Source: an uncultured Pelagibacteraceae bacterium | GTDB taxonomy: Bacteria > Pseudomonadota > Alphaproteobacteria > Pelagibacterales > Pelagibacteraceae | Assembly (NCBI GenBank): GCA_902595115.1 | Contig: CACJOS010000004.1 | Location: 1-47,500, forward strand | Length of the DNA stretch: 47,500 nt | Direction: 5' to 3' | In this document: piece by piece, positions 18,206 through 27,195 of the stretch | Numbering within the stretch: the stretch's first letter is position 1 | Layout: each line of letters opens with the position of its first letter | Notes under the pieces: model-generated | Databases searched by the model: none | Told to the model about the DNA's origin: nothing | The model's input: only the letters and a program-made list of their open reading frames with translations | Program-made: the position numbers and the translations under genes

Positions 18206-18233
18206 ATTAATTTAAAATTCTTTTCAAATTAAT
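18206..18233. terminator. Candidate bidirectional hairpin between convergent genes
   Basis: ATTAATTT (18206-18213) and AAATTAAT (18226-18233) form an 8-bp perfect inverted repeat with a 12-nt loop, placed at the ends of two convergent genes. The stem is all A/T and therefore weak; position is the main support. Confidence 0.3.
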
Positions 18234-19037
18234 TATTAACATATTTATAAATTTTCTTATTAAAATTTGAGCTTCAAAAATTTTTCCATCTTTAAGATCT
18301 AAAACTTGAATATTTTTTTCATTAAAAAATTTTTTTTTATGTTTTTTTGCTATTATAAAAAAACTTCCATCAAAATAAAATTTTTTAAGAAAAATTTCAT
18401 AATTATAAAATTTTAAGTAATTTAAAATTGTATTTTTGTAAAGAAAAGTTGAGGAAACTAGAGACTCTTTTTTATCATTCATTGATTTTTTTATGGGCAT
18501 GTAATCAAAATATTTGTCTCTGATTATTAATATTCCATTATTTTTTAAGTAACCTGAAAGTTTTGAAAATATTAATGGAAAATTTTCGGAATATTTTAAA
18601 GCATTTCTTGTGAATATAAAATTATAACTTCCTTTAATTTTTTTTATATTATTGACTACTTTAAGTTTTTTATTTTTGCATTTTGAAAATAGCTTTTTAT
18701 TTGGTTCAACACCAAAAGTATCTAATCCATGTTGTTTTGCAATTTTTAATTCTTGCCCAGCACCACACCCAAAATCAAGCCATTTTTTTCTATTCAATCT
18801 TAAATTTAATTTAGTTAATTTTTTTAAAATTGACAAAAATTCATAGGAGTTTCCTTCATTGAAATTATCGAATATTTTGCTTTTATTTTGATAATATTTG
18901 TCATTTTTGTTTTTAACTTCAATGTAAATTAAGCCACATAATCTACACATTCTCCAGATATAATTTTTTTTACTAACCAATATCTTGTTATCAAGATGTT
19001 TATGGTTTAAACAACTTGAAAGTTTGCTTTTGTACAT
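18207..19037 (-). CDS. SAM-dependent methyltransferase (class I)
   Basis: 276 residues. The N-terminus has CLNHKHL and MCRLCGLIY (30-38), remnants of the Cys/His cluster common in sugar methyltransferases of these loci. WLDFGCGAGQEL (86-97) is the SAM-binding loop and GVEPN follows. It is a lone minus-strand gene between two plus-strand operons and can only be transcribed from the 19038-19132 spacer. Methyl acceptor unknown. Confidence 0.75.
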   Translation of the reverse strand: MYKSKLSSCLNHKHLDNKILVSKKNYIWRMCRLCGLIYIEVKNKNDKYYQNKSKIFDNFNEGNSYEFLSILKKLTKLNLRLNRKKWLDFGCGAGQELKIAKQHGLDTFGVEPNKKLFSKCKNKKLKVVNNIKKIKGSYNFIFTRNALKYSENFPLIFSKLSGYLKNNGILIIRDKYFDYMPIKKSMNDKKESLVSSTFLYKNTILNYLKFYNYEIFLKKFYFDGSFFIIAKKHKKKFFNEKNIQVLDLKDGKIFEAQILIRKFINMLIINLKRILN

Positions 19038-19132
19038 TTTTAAGATTTATATAATTTAATCAAATTATGCAAAATAATTTATTATTAATGCCAAATAAAA
19101 TTTTAGTAGATTTTTAAGATTATACATTTGTA
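19038..19132. promoter_or_regulatory. Divergent intergenic region
   Basis: 95 bp between the minus-strand methyltransferase and the ABC exporter. It must supply promoters for both, the plus one driving a nine-kilobase operon to 28415. A TATACA-like element near 19120 is the only -10-like match I noted for the plus strand; no good -35 accompanies it. Confidence 0.28.
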
Positions 19133-20842
19133 ATGATATCAAAATTTAGAAATATATTTAAAAACTACAAGTATCTATATAATACAAATTTTTTTCTCAG
19201 TAAAATTGATATTTTTAATTTGTTATTTTTGAGTATTATAACTCTAATTTTCAGTTATCTAGTTGTATATTTTTCAATTCCCTTTTTAGATACTATGCTC
19301 GGGACTGACATGGCATCTAAAAATGATTTTACTATTAAAATTTTTAAATTATTTGAGAGCGTTGGTATTAAACCAAATTTTATTACTTTTTCGTTTTTAT
19401 TCATATTTGTACTTATTCTTAAATCTTTATTCGACATCATATATGAGTATTTGTCGGTCAAGTTACAATTTAAGTACATGAAGCTCTCAGGATTTGATCT
19501 CAACAAAATTATCTTTAGAATGAATCAAATCTTTTTTATTAAAGTTTCATCTTCAAAAATTTTAAATATTTATACTAAAGAGTTAGAGAGATCCTCTGAT
19601 GTAATATCCTCATTTTTTTTATCAATTAATGCGCTTTTACAATTAATTATTTTCTTGGCGATACCTCTGTATTTAAACTTTAAATTTACTATTTTATTTT
19701 TATTTTTGATGACTGTATTTCTTGCTCCATTTTTATTGATAAGTTTTTACAGTTACAAATTAGGTATTGTTGCTACAAAAGTGAATGATCATTTATTTAA
19801 AACTTTATCAAATAATTTATTATATTCTAAATTTATTGCTATACATGGATTAGTCGGAAGTGCAAATTCCCTATTTTTAAAATCATTTAAAAATTTTTCT
19901 GAAAACAAAATTAAATTGACATTGTTGGGATCAATCTCTCGAAAAATGATGCAGCCTATTGGAATAATAGCCTTATTAATACCAATTTACTATTATTTTG
20001 GAAAAATTGAAAATATCTCATTATTAGGTGGAATATTATGGAGTTTAACAAGAGCTCTTGGTCCAATAAATGTAATTTTATATTCTTTTAATACTATAAA
20101 CAGTCAAATAGGTGCTTTTAAAAACTTACATTCTACTAGAAATGACTATGTAGCTCATAAGATCGAAAATGGTAAATTGAAGATTGAAAAATTTGAAAAA
20201 ATCAGATTTTCGAAAGTAAGTTTTAGTTATGATGATAAATTAATATTTAATGATCTAGATATTGAAATTAAACAAAACGAAAAAGTTGCTATTATTGGGG
20301 ATACTGGAAGTGGAAAATCAACCTTCTTAGATTTATTGACCAATGTCTCAAATATTAAATCTGGAATTAGAAGTATAAATGACATTAGTTATAGAGATAT
20401 TGATTTCGAAAATTTTAGAAATAAAATTTCCTACGTTCCTCAAAGTCTTTCAATATTAGACGCAACTGTGAAAGAATATTTTGAATTTTATAAACAAAAT
20501 ATCAAAGAAGAAGAAATCATAAAATTCTTAAATCTACTTGGTTGTAATGATTTCTTAGATGATACTGTCTCCATTACTAATACTTATTTGGGTGACAAAG
20601 GAATGAAACTTTCGGGTGGTCAAAAACAAAAAATTATATTATCTGCTGCACTGGCTAGGAAACCAAACTTATTAATTTTAGATGAAGCTACAAATGCATT
20701 AGATGAAAAAGAAGAAGGGAAAATACTAACCAAAATAACTGAATCTAATAATGCTTTAGTATTTGTTTCTCATAAATTCAATAAACATAAGTTATTCGAT
20801 AAAGTTTTAAAACTAGAAAATGGTGAGTTAAAAAACATATGA
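19133..20842 (+). CDS. ABC exporter, fused permease and ATPase (flippase-like)
   Basis: 569-residue half-transporter of the MsbA/PglK type. Residues about 25-330 carry about six membrane segments. The ATPase has Walker A GDTGSGKST (389-397), Q-loop Q437, signature LSGGQ (493-497), Walker B LLILDE (513-518) and H-loop His547, so it should be active. It is the only transporter in the glycan part of the window and there is no Wzx, hence it is the best candidate to flip a lipid-linked oligosaccharide. Its stop overlaps the next gene's start (ATGA), so the downstream carbohydrate genes are coupled to it. Confidence 0.88.
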   Translation: MISKFRNIFKNYKYLYNTNFFLSKIDIFNLLFLSIITLIFSYLVVYFSIPFLDTMLGTDMASKNDFTIKIFKLFESVGIKPNFITFSFLFIFVLILKSLFDIIYEYLSVKLQFKYMKLSGFDLNKIIFRMNQIFFIKVSSSKILNIYTKELERSSDVISSFFLSINALLQLIIFLAIPLYLNFKFTILFLFLMTVFLAPFLLISFYSYKLGIVATKVNDHLFKTLSNNLLYSKFIAIHGLVGSANSLFLKSFKNFSENKIKLTLLGSISRKMMQPIGIIALLIPIYYYFGKIENISLLGGILWSLTRALGPINVILYSFNTINSQIGAFKNLHSTRNDYVAHKIENGKLKIEKFEKIRFSKVSFSYDDKLIFNDLDIEIKQNEKVAIIGDTGSGKSTFLDLLTNVSNIKSGIRSINDISYRDIDFENFRNKISYVPQSLSILDATVKEYFEFYKQNIKEEEIIKFLNLLGCNDFLDDTVSITNTYLGDKGMKLSGGQKQKIILSAALARKPNLLILDEATNALDEKEEGKILTKITESNNALVFVSHKFNKHKLFDKVLKLENGELKNI

Positions 20843-22125
20843 TTTTACTTACTTGTGATCATAAAAGAAGAGAATTAGCTAGCTTAAAAAAATTGAAACT
20901 AAATTTAGAAAATAAAGGTATTAGAGTAAAAATAATAAACAAGCATCTGACCGTAAAAGCCTACAATTTATACAAACCAAAGATAATTACTATTCCACAT
21001 TGTAATACCTACTTATTTAATGCAGTTAAAAACTTACATAAAAAAGTGAAGTTGGTCGTCTTACCAAGTGAAAGTGCTATATTTGTTGATAAATTCATAG
21101 AAATGATTTTTTTGAATAAATTTGAAAATTATTCAGGGAAAAGTAATCATAATAAAACTGATCTGATTTTTACTCATAGTGAGTACACCTCTAAATTTTT
21201 AAGTAAAAAAAATTATATAAAGCCATATTTATATCCTTCTGGATTTATTCATTATGATTACTGGAATAATACTAAACATAAACATTTTAATAAAGATAAA
21301 AATATAGGAATAGCACTTACTTTAATAAACCCATTTATGTATTATAAAAATAAAAATTTTCTAGTTAATTATTATCATATAAGTGAAGAAATTAAATATT
21401 TCAAAAATCCATGGAGAATAAATGAAATTACATTAGGATTATATTATAATACAATTATTTTTGAAATTTTAAAAAATTTACCTAAAAATTATAAAATTAA
21501 TATAAGACTTCATCCAATGGATTTTGATTTTAATTGGAAAAAAATTTTTAAAAATAAAAAAAATATATCAATTGATACACAAAGCGAAATTTCAGAATGG
21601 ATTAATAATCAAGATTTAATAATATCAACTTTTAGCGCAATAAATATCGACTCATATGTTTTTAAAAAACCTCATATTTCTCTAGTAAATATGATACCAA
21701 AACATATTTTAGATTATTCTGCATACGATGCCTTTTCAGTAAAAGATTATAAAGAAACATACTCTTATAAACCCAAAAATATGAAGGAGTTGATTAAAAT
21801 TGTAAAGACAGCAAAATTTAAAAAAAATTTAATTATGAGTAAAAAATTAGAAAAATATTACAAATTTCCTTATAAAATTTCACCAGTAAACGCAGTTGCA
21901 AATGAATTAGAAAAACAATACAAGAATACAAGTTATAGTTTTTCTCCTGTAAAAATTAATAAAAATAGTATTGCAAAATACTTTTATTATTTTCCGTTCT
22001 TATATTTTTATCTAAGTGAAATTAAAATTTTTTTTAACAGATTTAACCGAGGTGGATACTTTAGCTCATTTACTAGGATTTTTTTTTCAATACCACGTTA
22101 CATATACTCCATTTTCAGGAAATAA
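20839..22125 (+). CDS. GT-B-like surface carbohydrate biosynthesis protein
   Basis: 428 residues; no signal peptide. IRLHPMDF (about 228-235) followed by an ISTFSAIN stretch resembles the C-terminal nucleotide-binding half of capsule/CDP-glycerol-type GT-B proteins and of the 'surface carbohydrate biosynthesis' families known from Leptospira. The N-terminal half (LLTCDHKRRE, PSESA) fits that group too. The gene overlaps the ABC exporter by 4 bp and is followed by a related gene after 1 bp. Probably a glycosyltransferase; specificity unknown. Confidence 0.55.
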   Translation: MILLTCDHKRRELASLKKLKLNLENKGIRVKIINKHLTVKAYNLYKPKIITIPHCNTYLFNAVKNLHKKVKLVVLPSESAIFVDKFIEMIFLNKFENYSGKSNHNKTDLIFTHSEYTSKFLSKKNYIKPYLYPSGFIHYDYWNNTKHKHFNKDKNIGIALTLINPFMYYKNKNFLVNYYHISEEIKYFKNPWRINEITLGLYYNTIIFEILKNLPKNYKINIRLHPMDFDFNWKKIFKNKKNISIDTQSEISEWINNQDLIISTFSAINIDSYVFKKPHISLVNMIPKHILDYSAYDAFSVKDYKETYSYKPKNMKELIKIVKTAKFKKNLIMSKKLEKYYKFPYKISPVNAVANELEKQYKNTSYSFSPVKINKNSIAKYFYYFPFLYFYLSEIKIFFNRFNRGGYFSSFTRIFFSIPRYIYSIFRK

Positions 22126-22126
22126 A

Positions 22127-22714
22127 ATGGTCTACAATATTGATAAAATTAATAAAATAAATTTAAAAATTTTCAAATCTTTAGATAAAATTAATTTAAA
22201 AATATCTAAACATTATGGAAAAATAAACTTAATTTCCATTATGATGATTGAAATTCAAAGATATTTGTCATCTACAATTATATCAATTTACGACAAACAA
22301 CCAAAGTATATAAATCAAATAGATTTCCCCCATGTGAATCAAAATTATTTAATTAAAAATATAAAAATTGAGAAATTTACTATGAAATCTAACAACAACT
22401 TATACAAATTAAAATATGATATTTTATCATTAATAAAAAAAAACAATGATTTTGAAATATTCAATGTAAGCCCCAAAAATCATATATATAAAAAAATTAT
22501 AAAAAATTCTATTTTTAGTTTTTCAAAACAACATTTTCAAAAAATATATATTAAAAATTATTTGGAGCAAAAAGAATATCTTATTAAATTTTTAAATACA
22601 TTTAAATTTCAATACAAAATTAAAAATAAATTTTTTACAGATAACTTTTTAAATTACCTTGAGATTTTTTTTCTAAAAAAGAAGAATTTAAATCAAACTC
22701 AAAAGTCTTATTAG
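22127..22714 (+). CDS. N-terminal part of a frameshifted surface carbohydrate protein
   Basis: Reading from ATG 22127, one base after the preceding stop, gives 195 residues. A longer reading from 22016 lies wholly inside the previous gene and is rejected. The first 45 residues contain an 11-residue tandem repeat (INLKIxKxxxK). There is no recognisable domain of its own. At a T8 run (22665-22672) a -1 shift joins it to the next frame, which is open from 22663 and encodes SKKEEFKSNSKVLLVGSN before the Met at 22726. A fused product would be 468 residues, near the 428 and 439 of the related genes here. Either a real frameshift, a slippery site or a homopolymer error. Confidence 0.5.
   Translation: MVYNIDKINKINLKIFKSLDKINLKISKHYGKINLISIMMIEIQRYLSSTIISIYDKQPKYINQIDFPHVNQNYLIKNIKIEKFTMKSNNNLYKLKYDILSLIKKNNDFEIFNVSPKNHIYKKIIKNSIFSFSKQHFQKIYIKNYLEQKEYLIKFLNTFKFQYKIKNKFFTDNFLNYLEIFFLKKKNLNQTQKSY
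22157..22222 (+). repeat. 33-bp tandem repeat encoding an 11-residue unit
   Basis: Two diverged copies encode INLKIFKSLDK and INLKISKHYGK, with a third partial INLIS. The 11-residue period suggests a hendecad coiled coil at the protein's N-terminus. The segment is almost free of G and C (only 4 of 60 bases in 22141-22200). Confidence 0.5.
22665..22672 (+). other. T8 slippery run, likely frameshift site
   Basis: In the upstream frame the codons are ATT TTT TTT CTA. A -1 slip lets both TTT-decoding tRNAs re-pair perfectly and continues with TCT AAA AAA GAA, the frame of the downstream coding segment. One extra T in the genome would have the same effect, so a sequencing or assembly indel is an equally simple explanation. 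Confidence 0.55.
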
Positions 22715-22725
22715 TTGGTTCTAAT

Positions 22726-23532
22726 ATGACTATTGAAAATAGAGTTATGTCAGCAAACTATTTAAAACTAAAAAAAAAAGTAATATCTTTTAATCATGCA
22801 AATCACACACCACTAATTTATGATAATCCATGGAACGAAGCAGGTGAGTTTGCTTTTTGTAATAATTATGTTGATTTTGGTGAATTTAAATTTAAAAAAA
22901 AGTATCTGGTTAGTGATTATTTTCACCCAAAGGTTATCAATTATTCTATACCCCATGCGCCAACAGAAAAAAAAGTAAATATAAATATAGTAAATGAAGT
23001 TATTTTGTATTTTTCAGAGGCTTTACATGGCTCTAGAAGAAACGGACCATTTCGAGATATAAATGATTTAGATTACTTAAATTTTCAAAAAAAATTATTA
23101 ATTCAAAATAAAAATCTTTTGATTAAAAGGCATCCTAAAGAAAGAAGATATCTAAAAGAAGAGCCATTATTTAGTTTAAAACAAAAAATAATCTATGACC
23201 TAAAAAAAAAATGCCAATCAGAATTTAAATATATAATTGTCGATAGAATTTCACAAAAATTTTTCGAAAGTATAATTTTAAAAAGTCCAGTTCTTTATTT
23301 AGATATGAATGTAAGAAATTTAAATTCTCAAGTGAAAAAACTTCTTAAAAAAAATATATTTATTAGAAAAATAAATGTTTATAAACCAGGAAAAACTATC
23401 TTGGATAAAAAGTTAAATTATAAAAATATTTATAAAAATTATTATAAAATATTAGAAAAATGCTGTTTTAATGAAAATAAAAATTTGAATTTAATAAGCA
23501 ATATAATTAAAAAATCAAATGAAAAAAATTGA
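22726..23532 (+). CDS. C-terminal part of a frameshifted surface carbohydrate protein
   Basis: 268 residues from ATG 22726, but the frame is open back to 22663 and the preceding KVLLVGSN looks like the first beta strand of a Rossmann-type domain, so the true protein probably begins in the upstream frame. LIKRHPKER (about 124-132) parallels the KLHP motif of the GT-B-like genes at 2248 and 20839, and ESIILKSPVLYLDM is typical of their C-terminal end. Its end overlaps the aminopeptidase-like gene by 14 bp. Likely a glycosyltransferase-like protein; function unproven. Confidence 0.5.
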   Translation: MTIENRVMSANYLKLKKKVISFNHANHTPLIYDNPWNEAGEFAFCNNYVDFGEFKFKKKYLVSDYFHPKVINYSIPHAPTEKKVNINIVNEVILYFSEALHGSRRNGPFRDINDLDYLNFQKKLLIQNKNLLIKRHPKERRYLKEEPLFSLKQKIIYDLKKKCQSEFKYIIVDRISQKFFESIILKSPVLYLDMNVRNLNSQVKKLLKKNIFIRKINVYKPGKTILDKKLNYKNIYKNYYKILEKCCFNENKNLNLISNIIKKSNEKN

Positions 23533-24796
23533 TAGCTATACAAAAAAAATATTTAGTTTACCAAGAGGTATAAACTCTGATGGAAATATCCAAACATTAA
23601 AATTATTAAAAAAAAAAATCACTGGTTTAAATATTAAATACTTTAAAAAAAGAAAAGTATTTGATTGGGTGGTTCCTCGAAGATGGAGTCTTATTGATGG
23701 ATATATTTCAGATATAGATAATAATAAAAAATTAATTGATTGTAAAAAAAACTTGCTTCATATTGTTCAAAACTCAGAAAATATCAAAAAAACTATCTCA
23801 AAAGAAAAATTATTTAAAAATCTCTATTTTCAAAAAGAAAAACCAAACTCTATTCCCTATATTACTTCTTACTATAAAAAAAGGTGGGGTTTTTGTATTA
23901 AATATAATGATTTAAAAAAATTTAAGAAAAAAAAATATTTTGTAAGAATAAAAGCTATAAATAAAAATAAACCTATGCCATATGGGGAAATTTTTATAAA
24001 AGGTAAATCAAAAAAAACAATTTACCTTACCACTTACATATGTCATCCCAATTTAGCAAATGATAATCTATCAGGTATTTTGATGCTTTCAAATTTAGTA
24101 AGACACTTGAAATCAGAAAGTAAAAAAAATCAACTCAATTATTCTTTCTGTATTCTATTTATATCCGAAACGATAGGATCCATGTTATATATTGATAAAA
24201 ACTTAAATAAACTTAAAAAAAATTTTGTCGCTGGCTATGTATTAACATGTCTTTCAAATGGAAAGGAATTTAATATTATTTCAAAATACAAAGAAAATTT
24301 ATCATTCAAATTTTTAGTAAATTTTTTAAAAGTTGGTAAAATTAATCACAAAATAAGAAATTGGACTGTAAGAGGATCAGATGAAAGACAGTTTAGTTCT
24401 CCAAATGTAAATCTTCCATTCGTTTGTATAACAAAAAAAAAATTTGGAGAATACAAAGAATACCATAGTTCTTCTGATAATTTAGATTTTTTTAATATTT
24501 CAAATTATAATCATTCTTTTGTTATTTTAAAAAAATTTCTTAACTTTATTAATGAACAAGAGGTTTATTGTTCAAAAATAAAAGGAGAGCCTTTTTTGTC
24601 AAAAAGAGGACTGTTTACAAATATATCTAGTTCTTTTAAAAAAATAAAAAATCAAGACCTTGTTTTAAATGTTTTTGATTTTTGTGATGGAAAAAATTCA
24701 ATTCTAGATATCTCAAAAAGTATAGGTTTTTCAGAAAATGTAATTAAAAAAATTATTAATAAACTAGATAGACAAGGATTAATAAAAAAAATATAG
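23519..24796 (+). CDS. DUF4910-type metallo-aminopeptidase-like protein with winged helix
   Basis: 425 residues resembling the DUF4910/DUF2172 M28-like family often found in polysaccharide loci. All five expected metal ligands can be located: H176 (CHPN), D182 (NDNLSG), E217 (SETIGS), D288 (GSDERQF) and H316 (EYHSS). The C-terminal 60 residues (FDFCDGKNSILDIS... to LDRQGLIKK) look like a winged helix. It overlaps the previous gene by 14 bp and is followed after 3 bp by a second, unrelated aminopeptidase-fold gene. It may cleave an amide on an amino-sugar or aminoacyl intermediate; this is inference, and the family's biochemical role is not well known to me. Confidence 0.72.
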   Translation: MKKIDSYTKKIFSLPRGINSDGNIQTLKLLKKKITGLNIKYFKKRKVFDWVVPRRWSLIDGYISDIDNNKKLIDCKKNLLHIVQNSENIKKTISKEKLFKNLYFQKEKPNSIPYITSYYKKRWGFCIKYNDLKKFKKKKYFVRIKAINKNKPMPYGEIFIKGKSKKTIYLTTYICHPNLANDNLSGILMLSNLVRHLKSESKKNQLNYSFCILFISETIGSMLYIDKNLNKLKKNFVAGYVLTCLSNGKEFNIISKYKENLSFKFLVNFLKVGKINHKIRNWTVRGSDERQFSSPNVNLPFVCITKKKFGEYKEYHSSSDNLDFFNISNYNHSFVILKKFLNFINEQEVYCSKIKGEPFLSKRGLFTNISSSFKKIKNQDLVLNVFDFCDGKNSILDISKSIGFSENVIKKIINKLDRQGLIKKI

Positions 24797-24799
24797 TTT

Positions 24800-25762
24800 A
24801 TGAATTTAAAGTTGATAAAACATATATTGTTCTACTGCGGAAACTTTAAAAAAAGCGAAAATCTCCTATTAATTTATGATCAACCCTCAGAAAAAATTTT
24901 TGTTAAATTCAAAAATTTTCTTGATAGCCAAAATTTAAATTTTGATTTTATAAAAACCAAGAATTTTAATGTTCATGGAAAGAACCTTGGAAAAAATATA
25001 GAAAAAAAAATGGTCAATAGCGACCTTATTTTATGTCTCACTGAAAATTCATTTGCTCATAGTAAAGAGAGGTTAAAATCAGAAAAAAAAGGAGTGAGAT
25101 TTTTAAGTTTAGTTAATTTTGCATCTAAAAGACTTCAATTAAAATCACTCATTGCACCCTTTAAAAATTACGCAAAAAAAGCAAAAAAATTAAAAAAAAT
25201 ACTTAATGATGGAAAAACTTTAGAAGTGGTATCCACAGATGGTATCAGATTATTAGCAAACATTTACAAAAGGAAATCAAATTTTTGCCCAGGTTATGTA
25301 AATAAAAATATACTTTTAGGATCGCCTCCTGATGTAGAGACAAATATTTCGCCTGTAGAACACAAATCTAACGGCGACGTGATTATTGATGGATCGATAT
25401 CAACTACTAGTATTGGAAAATTAAGTTCAAAAATAAACTTAAAAATTAAAAATGGATACATAGAAAAATTTGATACAAAAAGTGAAACTTTAAAAAAAAA
25501 ATTTAAAAACCTATTTAATAATTACAGTAAAAAAAGAAAGATATTAGCTGAAATAGGATTTGGTTTTAATAAAAAAGCTGAAATAACAGGTCATATGCTT
25601 TGTGATGAGGGGGCATATGGATGTGTTCACTTTGGATTTGGATCAAATTATACTGTTGGAGGAAAAAATAAAATAGATTTTCATGTAGATATGATTTTAA
25701 AAAAACCTACAGTTTTTGTCGATAAAAGAATAATACTTAAAAATAATGTTTATAGAATTTAA
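24800..25762 (+). CDS. M29-like (AmpS/PepS) aminopeptidase homologue
   Basis: 320 residues. Candidate metal ligands in the M29 order are E180 (PPDVET), E251 (AEIGFG), H277 (VHFGFG), and H295 plus D297 (FHVD). The segment EIGFGFNKKAEITG and the glycine-rich loop after VHFGFGSN are typical of the family, which normally has about 370-410 residues, so this is a short form. It shares one base (TAATG) with the AMP-ligase gene. Two different aminopeptidase folds side by side suggest removal of an amino-acid or acyl group in glycan synthesis rather than general proteolysis. Confidence 0.72.
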   Translation: MNLKLIKHILFYCGNFKKSENLLLIYDQPSEKIFVKFKNFLDSQNLNFDFIKTKNFNVHGKNLGKNIEKKMVNSDLILCLTENSFAHSKERLKSEKKGVRFLSLVNFASKRLQLKSLIAPFKNYAKKAKKLKKILNDGKTLEVVSTDGIRLLANIYKRKSNFCPGYVNKNILLGSPPDVETNISPVEHKSNGDVIIDGSISTTSIGKLSSKINLKIKNGYIEKFDTKSETLKKKFKNLFNNYSKKRKILAEIGFGFNKKAEITGHMLCDEGAYGCVHFGFGSNYTVGGKNKIDFHVDMILKKPTVFVDKRIILKNNVYRI

Positions 25763-27195
25763 TGAATACTTTTTTAGCAAAATTTAACAATAAAAATTAT
25801 ATTTATAATAAAGAAAATTCAAAAAAAATTTACTATAAAGATCTTTTGGAAATTATCTTTAAACAAATAAATTTTTTTAGAGCAAATAATTTAAAAAATG
25901 GTGATACTATAGCTAGCTATATACCAAACTCCATTGAGAATATTGTTTTATTTGCTGCAAGTGGTTTATATGGATTAAAATTCTTACCTATAGATTGTAA
26001 TACTCCGGAGAATAAACTGAACGAATTAATAAAAAAATTAAAAATTAAGAAACTTTTTATTGATAGAAATAATAAGTTGTCAAAGAAAAATTTTAATTTT
26101 CCAATAGAATGTAACTCGGAATTTACTTGGTTAAATTCTTTTAAATCAAATAAAATAAAACTTAAAAATAATGGTAAATTAATTCTTTTTACAAGTGGGA
26201 CAACTGGAAATAATAAGCTAATACAAATTGATTTTAAGAAACTCATTGAATCAAGCACTTATTTTGTAAAATTTTATAAACTAAAAAGTCAAACTTTTTT
26301 AAATATTTTTCAGACCTCTTATCTTGGGGGCATTTTTAATTCTTTTTTAATACCCATTATGGGATCAAGTAATATAATCTTTTTTAATTTTTTTAGTTCT
26401 TTTGATATTTTTAATTTTTGGAAACACATTAAAAATTATAATATCACTGCAATATGGTTTACGCCGCCACTTATTAAATCTCTTATTGAATTAAATAAAA
26501 ATCAATCTATTGAAAAGTTAAAATGTAAACTGAATTACGCTTTTTGTGGAACTGCATATTTGGACAAAAAAATTAAAAGAAATTTTAATAAACGTTTTGG
26601 AACCAATATTTTAGAAAATTATGGACTATCAGAGACCACATTTGTATCCTTGGAAAAAAAAAGATCAAAAAATACTTATAAAAAAGGGTTTGTGGGGAGT
26701 ATCTTAAAAAATGTAAAAATCAAACTTGTAAATGTTGACAAAAAAAATAATAAAGAAATTATATTAAAATCAAAATATATCTTTGACGGATATTTAAAAC
26801 TGGATGGAAAACTTACCACTTATAACAAATCCTATTTTTATACTGGGGATGTAGGTATAGTTAAAAACAAAAAATTCCTTTTTATTAATGGTAGAAAAAA
26901 CGAAATTATTAAAAAAAGAGGAAATTTAGTAAATTTGAATTTAATTGAAGAATTTTTTCAAAGTAATAAATTAATTGATGATGCTAAAGCAGTTTCAATA
27001 TTAGATAAATCAAACTTTGAAGACTACAATGTATTTATAAAATTAAAAAAAAAACAGAATAAATTAAGAGCATTAAACAAAATTAACAATTGGGCAATTT
27101 CAAATCTCAATAGAAATTTATTTCCTAAAGAGATTATTATCAAATCTGAATTCCCCAAAACCCGGAGTGGAAAGGTGAAGACATTCAAGTTATGA
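25762..27195 (+). CDS. AMP-dependent acyl/aminoacyl ligase (ANL family)
   Basis: 477-residue adenylating enzyme. LFTSGTTGNNK (142-152) is the P-loop-like A3 core, ENYGLSETT (near 290) the A5 motif, YTGDVG (near 371) the A7 Asp, and PKTRSGK (465-471) the A10 catalytic Lys. It should activate a carboxylic or amino acid as an adenylate and load it on a carrier. It overlaps the aminotransferase gene by 4 bp (ATGA). The acyl carrier protein and AAC(3)-type acyltransferase at 28402-29386, on the opposite strand, are the obvious partners. Substrate unknown. Confidence 0.85.
   Translation: MNTFLAKFNNKNYIYNKENSKKIYYKDLLEIIFKQINFFRANNLKNGDTIASYIPNSIENIVLFAASGLYGLKFLPIDCNTPENKLNELIKKLKIKKLFIDRNNKLSKKNFNFPIECNSEFTWLNSFKSNKIKLKNNGKLILFTSGTTGNNKLIQIDFKKLIESSTYFVKFYKLKSQTFLNIFQTSYLGGIFNSFLIPIMGSSNIIFFNFFSSFDIFNFWKHIKNYNITAIWFTPPLIKSLIELNKNQSIEKLKCKLNYAFCGTAYLDKKIKRNFNKRFGTNILENYGLSETTFVSLEKKRSKNTYKKGFVGSILKNVKIKLVNVDKKNNKEIILKSKYIFDGYLKLDGKLTTYNKSYFYTGDVGIVKNKKFLFINGRKNEIIKKRGNLVNLNLIEEFFQSNKLIDDAKAVSILDKSNFEDYNVFIKLKKKQNKLRALNKINNWAISNLNRNLFPKEIIIKSEFPKTRSGKVKTFKL

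Noticed and set aside
22016-22126. Longer start for the gene at 22127
   Set aside because: The 37 extra residues fall inside the preceding gene's coding sequence and have no family support; ATG 22127 follows the preceding stop by one base.
25917-26258. 113-residue minus-strand open frame
   Set aside because: Lies entirely inside the AMP-ligase gene, which has complete motifs; it is an antisense shadow typical of AT-rich coding DNA.
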